A stretch of DNA of 12,105 nt from Acidimicrobiia bacterium (GTDB lineage Bacteria > Actinomycetota > Acidimicrobiia > Spongiisociales > ZC4RG35). Shown one piece after another: positions 1 through 6,650 of this stretch. Position 1 is the stretch's first letter; every line of letters starts with the position of its first letter. The notes below the pieces were generated by a model. The model saw only the letters and a program-made list of their open reading frames with translations. It had not been told where the DNA came from and ran no database searches. The DNA lies in NCBI GenBank assembly GCA_009377735.1, contig WHTL01000096.1, positions 1-12,105 on the forward strand, read 5' to 3'. The position numbers were made by a program, and so were the translations under genes.

Positions 1-37
1 CCATGGTCTCGGTCGTGTCAGCCTGATCGGAGCTCAT
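1..37 (-). CDS. Start of a third operon gene, probably ABC transporter permease (partial)
   Basis: Only the first 12 codons are inside the window (MSSDQADTTETM); the gene runs off the left edge. Its ATG overlaps the stop of the ABC ATPase gene as ATGA, the usual sign of translational coupling. The visible residues are polar and show no domain. Calling it the membrane permease is inference from position: an ATPase without its own membrane domain is normally followed or preceded by its permease, and the NEW3 protein, ATPase and permease order is common in such loci. Another protein of the same operon is possible. Confidence 0.55.
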   Translation of the reverse strand, partial: MSSDQADTTETM

Positions 38-990
38 ACCTTGATCTCCTCTACCTTCTCCACCTCGGCACTCTCGAAGTAGCGACGGTAGATCGAATCG
101 AGATCCTCGTCGACGCGGTGGATGCCCGTCAGTTCGGCACCGTCGTGCACCAACGAGGCGATGGTCTCGGGGAGGGTTCCACCCTCCAACGTGGCAACCC
201 ATGATCCGGGGACACGGCCGTGTGTCACGTCGACTATCGAGTCGCTCTCCTCCAGACGTCGACGGGCCGCCTCGGCGTCGGAGGCGAAACGGAACTCCAC
301 GCGTGCAGTTCCTCCGGCTGCCACCGCCAGCTCATGAGGCGCACCCGAAACGACGACCTGTCCCCGCACGAAGATGGCTACACGGTCGCAGATCGCCTGT
401 ACTTGATGGAGGAGATGGCTGGAGAGGAGAATCGTCACCTTCTCCTCGGTTGCCAACCCGCGGATCAGGTCGAGCATGTCGGCAACACCCTCGGGATCGA
501 TGGCGGTAGTCGGCTCGTCCAGGATGAGTACGGCAGGCTGCTTCACCAAAGCATCGGCGAGACCCAGGCGCTGTTTCATGCCACGGGAGTATTCGCCAGC
601 GGCTTGGTCAGCGGCCTCGGTGAGACCGACCTGTTCCAGCAGATCGGTGATCCGATCCTCCTCCTCCACACCATTGAGACGCGCCGTGAAACGGAGGTTC
701 TGGCGACCGGTGAGGTTGTCGTAGAACCCGACGGCGTCGGGTAGGAACCCCACCTGGCTCTTCACCTCAAGGGGGTTGGTGCGCGGGTCGAGACCGAGGA
801 CTGCCAACTCACCCGAGGTGGGCTCAACCAGACCCAACAGCATGAGGATGGTTGTTGTTTTCCCCGCTCCATTGGGGCCGAGCAGACCGAACACCTCTCC
901 CTCGTTGACACTGAGATTGAGTTGGTCGACCACCGTATGGTCGTCATAGACCTTGGTCAGTTGCTCGGTGTGGATTGTGGTCGTAGCCAT
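34..990 (-). CDS. ABC transporter ATP-binding protein
   Basis: A 318-residue cytoplasmic ATPase that would power an ABC-2 type exporter. Walker A is GPNGAGKTT (residues 38-46), Walker B with its catalytic Glu is LILDEP (155-160), and the H-loop His lies in ILLSSH. The signature motif is YSRGMKQR (134-141) rather than LSGGQ, a variant common in the CcmA/ABC-2 exporter ATPases. The last ~90 residues form an extension of the kind found after the nucleotide-binding domain in these exporters. The ATG at 990 is chosen over a longer frame to 1071 because homology-like sequence begins at MATTT and because this ATG overlaps the upstream stop as TGATG. The partner membrane protein probably starts at 37. 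The substrate cannot be told from the sequence. Confidence 0.93.
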   Translation of the reverse strand: MATTTIHTEQLTKVYDDHTVVDQLNLSVNEGEVFGLLGPNGAGKTTTILMLLGLVEPTSGELAVLGLDPRTNPLEVKSQVGFLPDAVGFYDNLTGRQNLRFTARLNGVEEEDRITDLLEQVGLTEAADQAAGEYSRGMKQRLGLADALVKQPAVLILDEPTTAIDPEGVADMLDLIRGLATEEKVTILLSSHLLHQVQAICDRVAIFVRGQVVVSGAPHELAVAAGGTARVEFRFASDAEAARRRLEESDSIVDVTHGRVPGSWVATLEGGTLPETIASLVHDGAELTGIHRVDEDLDSIYRRYFESAEVEKVEEIKV

Positions 991-2180
991 CAGCGGCGTC
1001 CGAAGCGGCGGAACACCAGGGCCAGCGCCGCCAGAGTGAGGGCGATGAGACCGATGCCCACGAATCCCCAAACCGTCGATGGGTTGACCGTGGTTCTGAT
1101 CTGAAGCTGACCCTCATCCACCTCTTCGTGGGTGGCGCTGAAGTCGATGACGTAGTCACCGGCGATCGCCTGATCTGATGGGTTGATGGTGGCGGTGGCC
1201 ACCACCGCCTCCCCCGGAGGGATATTGGGGATGGTGGGCTGCTCGAAAGTAACCTCCCAATCGCCCGGAGGCGTGGCGCTCATCTCCACGCCCTGCAGGG
1301 GCGCAGTGCCGGTATTGGTGACGAGGAGATCGATCGTGGAGCTAATGCCCACCGTGACCTCTGTGTTGAGACGTTGGTCGGGGGTGGAGAGCTCCAAGGA
1401 GAAGGAGCCCACGATCTCCACGATCATCTCCGCCGAAACCTCTGTGTCTCCGGCGGTCGCCTGGACACTGATTGGGTACTGGTCCGATTCCACCTGGGCG
1501 GGCGATGTGGCCTCGACGGTGACTGTCTCGGTGCTGCCGGCCGCTACCAGGATGGTCGAGGCCTGTGCCTCCCCGGATGGCTGTGCGATCACATCCCATC
1601 CCGCCGGTCCGGATGATGACAGTTCGAACTGCATGTCGGACGGAGTGGCGTTGTTCAGCTCAAGGTTGAAGGTCGCCGCCTCGCCTGCGGAGGTCCGTAG
1701 ACCAGGGAAGTCGGGAGTCAGCGTCACATCGCCACCAGCTTGTTCGGAGACGCGGACCGAGAGGGGCACCTCCACCGTCTCACCATCTGCAGTGGCGGTG
1801 ACGGTCAGATCGTGGCTTCCCTCACCGGCCTCGGCGGGAACGTTCACATCGAGGGAAGCCTCTGGTTGCAGACCCGGTCCCGCGGTAACGCGATCGATCT
1901 CGAACCCACCACCGCTGAACGATGCACGCCAACCCTCGGGAATGCCGTCGACGGCCAGTGCGACATCGGCCCTTTCGGGGCTAGCGATGGTGAGGGCGAA
2001 GCTCACCTGGTCACCTGGCTCGACGGCCACACCGGGAAACGGGGTGGTGACGGTTAGTTCATCGGGAACGGGTACGGTCCCTGTTCCTACCGTGGTGTCC
2101 GCGGGTTGGGCGGATACACCCGTTGCCATCATCAGCGTCACGATCACCGCCAGCACGGTTAACAGTCGAGCGCGGTCCAT
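990..2180 (-). CDS. Secreted, membrane-anchored NEW3/COG1470-type domain protein
   Basis: A 396-residue extracytoplasmic protein. It has an N-terminal signal peptide with a likely cut after GVSA (residues 21-24), a long Thr/Ser/Gly/Val-rich region of tandem beta-sandwich (Ig-like, NEW3 or CARDB style) units with phrases such as VEPGDQVSFALTI and VTNTGTAPLQGV, and a C-terminal membrane helix (about 370-390) followed by the basic tail RRFGRR. This topology leaves the body outside and anchors it in the membrane. It is the first gene of the operon with the ABC ATPase, overlapping it by one base, so it is probably an accessory surface part of that transporter. The start has a strong AGGAGG seven bases upstream. 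The domain name rests on composition and context; no catalytic residues are visible. Confidence 0.85.
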   Translation of the reverse strand: MDRARLLTVLAVIVTLMMATGVSAQPADTTVGTGTVPVPDELTVTTPFPGVAVEPGDQVSFALTIASPERADVALAVDGIPEGWRASFSGGGFEIDRVTAGPGLQPEASLDVNVPAEAGEGSHDLTVTATADGETVEVPLSVRVSEQAGGDVTLTPDFPGLRTSAGEAATFNLELNNATPSDMQFELSSSGPAGWDVIAQPSGEAQASTILVAAGSTETVTVEATSPAQVESDQYPISVQATAGDTEVSAEMIVEIVGSFSLELSTPDQRLNTEVTVGISSTIDLLVTNTGTAPLQGVEMSATPPGDWEVTFEQPTIPNIPPGEAVVATATINPSDQAIAGDYVIDFSATHEEVDEGQLQIRTTVNPSTVWGFVGIGLIALTLAALALVFRRFGRR

Positions 2181-2214
2181 TCCATTGCCTCCTCTTGACT
2201 ATCGGCCATTTCGA

Positions 2215-2243
2215 ATTATGGGTGTCCCACCGTAAACGGGTGG
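2215..2243 (-). promoter_or_regulatory. Putative promoter and dyad operator of the NEW3-ABC operon
   Basis: Reading leftward, CATAAT (2220-2215) resembles a -10 box and would give a leader of roughly 25-30 bases containing the AGGAGG site. Immediately upstream is a perfect inverted repeat, CCCACC (2226-2231) and GGGTGG (2238-2243) around a 6-base centre. It lies where a -10/-35 spacer would be, so a repressor could act there. No good -35 is visible. The dyad has no T-run, so it is unlikely to be a terminator for the nitroreductase gene. Confidence 0.35.
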
Positions 2244-2258
2244 TAAACGATTTTCAGA

Positions 2259-2753
2259 TCAGTAACCGCCATGATGCACCACATCGGACATCGGTTTCCG
2301 ACCACCGAACTTCCGTGGGGCGGCATTCTCGGTGGGGTATCCGAAGGCAACGGCATAGCGAGCTCTGCGGTCGTCTGGGAGCCCGAGGGTACGTCGTGCC
2401 ACCTCCTCGCGATGGAGTGTGATGGGGCATGAGGCAACACCGATGCTGGCTGCCGCGAGCATCATGTTCTGGGCAACCCGACCGCTGTCGAACTCATTGC
2501 CACCTGGCTCCTGGACGACGACGACCGTGGCCGCAGAGGCTCGGACCGGGTCAGTGAAATCTCCTGCCTGGGCAATCGCCTCGAGCTGATCGGGGCCGGT
2601 CAGGATCACGAACGACCAATCCTGCTTGTTCTTGGAGCTTCCGGTCCAACGGGCGATCTCAAGGATTGCATCGAGATCCTCGTCCTTGAGGGGCCGATCC
2701 TGGTAGTCGCGCAATGCCCGGAGACCGATGATGAAACCGTATGTGTCGTTCAT
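2259..2753 (-). CDS. Nitroreductase-family FMN oxidoreductase
   Basis: A 164-residue flavoprotein of the FMN-dependent nitroreductase family, expected to reduce nitro or quinone-type substrates with NAD(P)H; the physiological substrate is unknown. Visible family features are the N-terminal RALRDYQDRPL (the Arg-rich phosphate-binding segment), SSKNKQDWSFVI (equivalent of the SNNQPW segment), the helix GRVAQNMMLAAASIGVAS, and a C-terminal GRKPMSDVVHHGGY. It is a little shorter than the usual 170-200 residues. The start at 2753 is chosen because the family begins there and because a -10-like TACCGT lies exactly seven bases before that ATG; a longer frame to 2900 would run into deoD. There is no Shine-Dalgarno site. 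It diverges from deoD across only 52 bases. Confidence 0.88.
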   Translation of the reverse strand: MNDTYGFIIGLRALRDYQDRPLKDEDLDAILEIARWTGSSKNKQDWSFVILTGPDQLEAIAQAGDFTDPVRASAATVVVVQEPGGNEFDSGRVAQNMMLAAASIGVASCPITLHREEVARRTLGLPDDRRARYAVAFGYPTENAAPRKFGGRKPMSDVVHHGGY

Positions 2754-2759
2754 AAGGGG

Positions 2760-2770
2760 TACGGTATCGT
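2760..2770. promoter_or_regulatory. Back-to-back -10 elements of the divergent nitroreductase and deoD genes
   Basis: On the minus strand TACCGT (2765-2760) is followed by seven bases and the nitroreductase ATG, fitting a leaderless transcript. On the plus strand TATCGT (2765-2770) could start a deoD transcript near 2777 with a leader of about 29 bases. The two hexamers share one base pair, so polymerase could not occupy both at once. Consensus -35 boxes are weak on both sides. Confidence 0.4.
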
Positions 2771-2805
2771 GGTTCCTACCCAGACGAAACGAGTGAAATA
2801 AGATC

Positions 2806-3510
2806 ATGGCCACTCCCCACATCTCTGCCTCCGAGGGCGACTTCGCCGAGACGATTCTTCTCCCCGGAGATCCGCTTCGCGCCCAGTACATAGCCGACAC
2901 CTATCTCGATGAGGCACGTCAGGTAACCGCGGTCCGCAACATGCTGGGTTTCACCGGGCGATACCAGGGCACGGAGGTCTCGGTGATGGGTACCGGGATG
3001 GGGATCCCTTCTGCCTCGATTTATGCCACCGAGTTGATCGACCAGTACGGGGTGAAGAACCTGATCAGGGTGGGTTCCTGCGGTGCCATCAGCGAGGGCG
3101 TCGAGGTTCGCGACGTCATCCTCGCCATCGGTGCCTGCACCGATGCGGGGGTGAATAGGGCTCGCTACGGCGGGTACGACTTCGCCGCAACCGGAGACTT
3201 CGGGCTTCTCAGATCAATGGTTGACGCCGCCGATGCGTTGGGTGTGGAAGTTCGAATCGGCAATGTGCATTCGGCCGATCTCTTCTATCGGGCCGACCCA
3301 GAGATGTTCGATGTGATGGAGAACATGGGGGTCCTTGCCGTCGAGATGGAAGCAGCCGGTCTCTATGGGGTTGCCCACGAACGGGGAGCCCGGGCAATGG
3401 CCATCCTCACGGTGTCTGACCATATCCGCACCGGGGCGGCCACCACCTCCGAGGAGCGGGAGACCAGTTTCGATGAAATGATGAAGATCGCACTCGACAG
3501 CGTGGTGTAA
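2806..3510 (+). CDS. deoD: Purine nucleoside phosphorylase, DeoD type
   Basis: A 234-residue cytoplasmic enzyme that splits purine (deoxy)ribonucleosides with phosphate to free base and (deoxy)ribose 1-phosphate in purine salvage. Length and sequence match the hexameric trimer-of-trimers class from end to end: the N-terminus MATPHISA with His5, the phosphate-binding GDPLRAQYIA (Arg25), MGTGMG, RVGSCGA (88-93), the nucleoside-binding VEMEAAGL (179-186), and the catalytic TVSDH with Asp205 plus Arg218 in TTSEERETSF. All key residues known from the Escherichia coli enzyme are present, shifted by one. The ATG at 2806 matches the family start; only a weak purine-rich GAGTGA precedes it. An oxidase gene follows after 21 bases. 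Confidence 0.97.
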   Translation: MATPHISASEGDFAETILLPGDPLRAQYIADTYLDEARQVTAVRNMLGFTGRYQGTEVSVMGTGMGIPSASIYATELIDQYGVKNLIRVGSCGAISEGVEVRDVILAIGACTDAGVNRARYGGYDFAATGDFGLLRSMVDAADALGVEVRIGNVHSADLFYRADPEMFDVMENMGVLAVEMEAAGLYGVAHERGARAMAILTVSDHIRTGAATTSEERETSFDEMMKIALDSVV

Positions 3511-3518
3511 ATCGGCGC

Positions 3519-3531
3519 TATTGTCGCGCCC
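3519..3531 (+). promoter_or_regulatory. Putative leaderless promoter of the FAD oxidoreductase
   Basis: TATTGT (3519-3524) is followed by exactly seven bases and the ATG at 3532. A -35-like TCGACA lies 19 bases before it, inside the end of deoD. The short gap contains no Shine-Dalgarno sequence, so the oxidase may be transcribed independently of deoD as a leaderless message. Confidence 0.45.
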
Positions 3532-4770
3532 ATGAACACCATCGCTGATGTTGTAGTGATCGGATCGGGGATCATCGGGGCCTCCATTTCCCACGAGTTG
3601 GCCCGTCATGGGGTGGACTCTGTGATCGCGGTAGACAAGGGCGCGGGTCCCGCCGAAGGGTCGACGGGATCCTCCTCGGCCTTCTGTCGCTGCCGGTACT
3701 CCAGGTCGGAACTGGTGACCATGGCCCATGAGGGTCGTGAGTTGTACGGGGACTGGGCCGCCTATACGGGTCTTGAGAATCCGCGGTCCGAACTGAAGCG
3801 ACCGGGTTTGGTTTGGATGTTGGGCTGGGACCGGGAGCGAACGGTCGCCGACGCCGAGCGTCTCGCCGACCATGGGGTGGAGGTCTCAGTGCTCGACGCC
3901 GAAGGTCTGTCGGGGCGATATCCGTACCTCAATCCGTGTGGTGAGGACTTCGACCTCACGGGCGAGATCGAACACGAGTGCAAACCGGCCGAGGCATTCA
4001 TCGTGGAGGAGCGGTCCGGGTATGCCGACCCATCGGGCGCCAATCAGGACCTGGTCGAGGCCGCCCGGAATCGCGGTGCCGAGGTGAGGTTCTCCTCTCC
4101 GGTGACTGGGTTGCTTAGACAAGGAGACGCCGTATCTGGTATTGAGCTGGCTGACGGCTCCAGAATCGACGCCGGGTTGGTGATCAATGCCGCCGGTCCG
4201 TGGTGCAACCGGATCAACGAGATGGCGGAGGTCGACCTCGAGTGGCACCTCACCCCCACTCGTGTCCAGGTGATCTATCGGGGATTGCCACCGGAGATGA
4301 AATCGCTGCCACTGGTGGGCGACTTCAGCACCGGGATCTATTTCCGACCTGAATCCGAGGGACAACAGGTCCTGGTGGGGTCGGTGCTGGCGGAGGACGA
4401 GGAGGAGATCGTCAACGACCCCGACGATTTCAAGAAGTCGGCTGATGCCTCTTACACCGAGATGAAGCTGGCGGCCCTCCATCATCGTATCCCCTCACTC
4501 GAGGCCAGGGGTCTCCCTACCGGGATCGCCGGTCTCTATACGATCAACCGTGAGGATGTTCATCCGGTACTCGGACCCGTTGGCCGCGAGGGTTTCTGGG
4601 TTGCCAACGGGTTCAGCGGCCATGGATTCAAACTGGCACCGGTGATCGGCTCGATGATCGCTCAGGCGTACACGGGTGAAACCATCGATCGGGACACCGT
4701 GATGTCGATGGACTTCTTCTCGGTGGATCGCGAGCCTCTACTCACCGAGGCCAAGAACGTGTTGGCCTAG
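3532..4770 (+). CDS. FAD-dependent oxidoreductase, DAO/sarcosine oxidase-like
   Basis: A 412-residue flavoprotein of the D-amino-acid oxidase (DAO) fold, the group containing glycine oxidase, sarcosine oxidase beta subunit and dimethylglycine dehydrogenase. The N-terminal dinucleotide-binding motif is VVVIGSGIIGAS (residues 7-18), followed by a Ser-rich EGSTGSSSAFCRCRYS segment where these enzymes contact the flavin. A central VINAAGPW and the C-terminal FWVANGFSGHGFKLAP close the FAD site. No signal peptide or membrane helix is seen, so it should be cytoplasmic. The likely reaction is oxidation of a secondary amine or amino acid, but the substrate cannot be assigned. It lies 21 bases after deoD with no obvious pathway link, and converges on the next gene with only 10 bases between stops. 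Confidence 0.88.
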   Translation: MNTIADVVVIGSGIIGASISHELARHGVDSVIAVDKGAGPAEGSTGSSSAFCRCRYSRSELVTMAHEGRELYGDWAAYTGLENPRSELKRPGLVWMLGWDRERTVADAERLADHGVEVSVLDAEGLSGRYPYLNPCGEDFDLTGEIEHECKPAEAFIVEERSGYADPSGANQDLVEAARNRGAEVRFSSPVTGLLRQGDAVSGIELADGSRIDAGLVINAAGPWCNRINEMAEVDLEWHLTPTRVQVIYRGLPPEMKSLPLVGDFSTGIYFRPESEGQQVLVGSVLAEDEEEIVNDPDDFKKSADASYTEMKLAALHHRIPSLEARGLPTGIAGLYTINREDVHPVLGPVGREGFWVANGFSGHGFKLAPVIGSMIAQAYTGETIDRDTVMSMDFFSVDREPLLTEAKNVLA

Positions 4771-4784
4771 TGACGGGCCACTAG
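4767..4784. repeat. Small dyad spanning two convergent stop codons
   Basis: CTAGTG (4767-4772) and CACTAG (4779-4784) are perfect inverted arms around six bases. Each arm contains the TAG stop of one of the two convergent genes. The hairpin is short and lacks T-runs on both sides, so a terminator role is uncertain. Confidence 0.35.
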
Positions 4785-6235
4785 AACTCGGGGCGATCGA
4801 TCATCTGATCCACGGGGGCGAAGTCGTCGGTGAGGGGCCGGGCATCGGCGATGAAGACGTCCAACTCGTCGTCGGTGATGGTGATCGAACGTGATGCCAT
4901 GGCGTCGAGGGTCTGGTTCAGGGCATCGGTGTCGATGGGCTGATGGCCGGCTATCACGACGAAGTTGCCACCGTCGGACCCGGCCAGATACTCAGGTGGG
5001 GCGGCGACGGCCACGGATGTGAAGACCTGTTCCAGGGTGGCCAGCACGCTCCGCACCAGATCGAGATCGCCGTAGTCGATTATGTTCAGCACGTAAGTTC
5101 CGGTGTCTCGGAGCCGCTCGTCCAGCTGTTGGGCGAACTCGACGGTGGTGAGGTGCCACGGCACCGAGGTTCCGCTGAAGGCATCACCGATGATCATATC
5201 GAAGGAGTCGTCCGGGAGCCCCCTGAGGGCGGTGCGGGCGTCCTCGGTGATGATGGTCATCTCCGTTGTTTCCAGACCCAGCTCGGTCGTGGCTATCTCG
5301 ATGAGGGCGTCGTCGATTTCGAGGACGGTGTTCTCGGTCCCGGGTCTGATAGACGACAGGTAGCGGGGCATGGTGAAGCCCCCGCCCCCGATGGACAGAA
5401 CGTCGATTGCTCCTGGATCGGAGGTCGCCTCGATCACCCCGGCGAAATCACGTATGTATCGAAACTCGAGCACCTCGGGATCCTCGAGATCGATATAGCT
5501 GTGTCGTAGACGGTCGAGCCACAGGATCCGCCCGGACTCGTTCTCCGGATCAGCCTCAACCCGGGCACAGGCATATGCGGTCTCCCACTCGCAGGGACCG
5601 GTGACGGTCAGGAGCAGCCCTCCCAGGATCAGCGTCCCCAGGATGGCGCCGACCACAGATCGTCCCCGGCGGATCGAAAACCCGACACCCGTGAGGATGA
5701 GAAGGACACCGATACCAAGTACCACCGGCCGGGTTGGGATGGTCGCCAGAAGGACGAAGCCTGTGAGGAAGGTCCCCACGATCGCTCCCGCCGTGCCCAC
5801 CGCCGAGAAGGAGCCAACCACCTCCCCCGTGTTCGCCAGGGATTCGAGTCTGATCTTGACGATGACTGGATTGATGGCCGACAGAACCGTTGCAGGGAGG
5901 AAGAACGCCAGTGCCGTGATCACAACAATCGACACTGGGTTCGCCCCGGTGAAAGCCGGTCCGACCATGGTCACGATCGTCGGTGATGCCATCGCCGTGA
6001 GGCCTCCGAGAATGAAGATGGGGCCCAACAATCGCGACGGATCACCCCGATCGGCCAGCCTGCCTCCCATCCATGAACCTACCGAGATTCCGGCCAGGAC
6101 CGTCCCGATCACACCCGTGAACGTCTCCAGACTGACCCCGATATACGGGGCCAACAGCCGTGTGGCGAGCGTCTCTATGACAAGCACGGCCGCCGACGCG
6201 AAGAAAACGATGAGTCGGGCAGACAACAACGACAT
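4781..6235 (-). CDS. Membrane protein with spermidine-synthase-like C-terminal domain
   Basis: A 484-residue protein in two parts. Residues 1 to about 215 contain several hydrophobic helices (for example VFFASAAVLVIETLATRLLA and the PTRPVVLGIGVLLILTGVGF stretch), like the membrane half of the fused polyamine-synthase family. The C-terminal half has a Rossmann methyltransferase-like fold: LSIGGGGFTMPRYL at the nucleotide/aminopropyl-donor loop, VLEIDDALIEIA with the acidic ribose-binding position, IITEDART, and FDMIIGDAFSG at the place of the catalytic Asp loop of spermidine synthase. The glycine loop lacks the usual GGGDGG acidic residue, so true aminopropyltransferase activity is unproven; another SAM-type transferase role is possible. 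The start at 6235 is preferred over an open frame to 6649 because the hydrophobic domain begins there and a -10 box sits seven bases upstream. Confidence 0.85.
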   Translation of the reverse strand: MSLLSARLIVFFASAAVLVIETLATRLLAPYIGVSLETFTGVIGTVLAGISVGSWMGGRLADRGDPSRLLGPIFILGGLTAMASPTIVTMVGPAFTGANPVSIVVITALAFFLPATVLSAINPVIVKIRLESLANTGEVVGSFSAVGTAGAIVGTFLTGFVLLATIPTRPVVLGIGVLLILTGVGFSIRRGRSVVGAILGTLILGGLLLTVTGPCEWETAYACARVEADPENESGRILWLDRLRHSYIDLEDPEVLEFRYIRDFAGVIEATSDPGAIDVLSIGGGGFTMPRYLSSIRPGTENTVLEIDDALIEIATTELGLETTEMTIITEDARTALRGLPDDSFDMIIGDAFSGTSVPWHLTTVEFAQQLDERLRDTGTYVLNIIDYGDLDLVRSVLATLEQVFTSVAVAAPPEYLAGSDGGNFVVIAGHQPIDTDALNQTLDAMASRSITITDDELDVFIADARPLTDDFAPVDQMIDRPEF

Positions 6236-6248
6236 GAAGAAGACTGTA
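6236..6248 (-). promoter_or_regulatory. Putative leaderless promoter of the spermidine-synthase-like gene
   Basis: On the minus strand TACAGT (6248-6243) is followed by the seven bases CTTCTTC and the ATG at 6235. There is no Shine-Dalgarno site. The expected -35 position falls inside the GC-rich palindrome at 6253-6273, with no recognisable consensus. Confidence 0.45.
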
Positions 6249-6252
6249 ACTT

Positions 6253-6273
6253 CTGGGGGACTCCGTCCCCCAG
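6253..6273. repeat. GC-rich perfect palindrome, REP-like
   Basis: Nine-base perfect arms CTGGGGGAC (6253-6261) and GTCCCCCAG (6265-6273) flank the trinucleotide TCC, followed by ACCCC. This style of G-run/C-run palindrome is one I recall as an interspersed intergenic repeat in many GC-rich genomes. Only one copy is in the window, so its repeat nature is inference. It lies directly upstream of the promoter of the spermidine-synthase-like gene. Confidence 0.5.
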
Positions 6274-6650
6274 ACCCCAACGGCTGCCTCTGCCTCACTT
6301 TCGCGGGATCGGGGCCGTCCTGCCTCACCTCCGCGACCCTGTGGCTGTCTGTCGTGTTTCGGTGACACTCGGGTTGGATGGTGTCTCGACTCGATGTCTT
6401 ACCTTGCCGCGGGCTTGGCCGGTGGATTGCTTGCCGCGGCTTTGGTTTCCTACCCGCCACCACGGCATCTGCATCACCACCTACGTCTGGGAGGTCGTGG
6501 TCGTCGCTCGTTGCGGCACACCCGGTCCGTAGTATCGCTGACTTGGAGATTCCCCTTTGGTCGCGATCCACCGAATGCGTCATGCCTTTCCCTCCACAGC
6601 CACCTTCCCCCAAACGCAACTCTTCTCCGGGTCGGCGGACCCGCCTCAAA
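6274..6650. other. Long intergenic region without a convincing gene
   Basis: Counted from the start of the 6235 gene to the stop at 6651, 415 bases carry no recognisable product. Open frames exist on both strands but translate to Arg/Pro/His-rich low-complexity sequence. Two imperfect direct repeats are visible: CTGCCTCAC-type units at 6290-6305 and 6320-6335 (30-base period), and CTTGCCGCGG-type units at 6403-6418 and 6430-6445 (27-base period). No tRNA-like or known riboswitch pattern was recognised. It may be decayed sequence or an unrecognised RNA. Confidence 0.5.
6628..6643 (-). terminator. Possible hairpin terminator after the SLH gene
   Basis: CGGGTC and GACCCG pair perfectly around a four-base loop, eight bases past the stop codon on the minus strand. 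The sequence after it is purine-rich with no clear T-run, so intrinsic termination would be weak. Confidence 0.35.

Noticed and set aside
991..1071. Longer start for the ABC ATPase
   Set aside because: The extra 27 residues are Arg/Gly/Pro-rich shadow of the upstream gene, and TGATG coupling marks the ATG at 990.
1183..2235. 350-codon open frame on the plus strand opposite the NEW3 protein
   Set aside because: It is Ser/Thr/Pro-rich low-complexity sequence mirroring the codon bias of the true gene, with no start signal; the minus-strand frame has a signal peptide, membrane anchor and AGGAGG site.
3214..3873. 219-codon minus-strand open frame across deoD and the oxidase start
   Set aside because: It overlaps two well-supported genes and reads as His/Arg/Gly-rich shadow sequence.
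6236..6649. N-terminal extension of the spermidine-synthase-like protein by 138 residues
   Set aside because: The extension is polar and charged without family features, and the palindrome and promoter-like TACAGT lie inside it; the ATG at 6235 fits better.
6236..6650. CRISPR array or tRNA gene in the long gap
   Set aside because: The repeats are only two copies each and imperfect, with no regular spacers, and no cloverleaf or GTTCGA-type T-loop was found.
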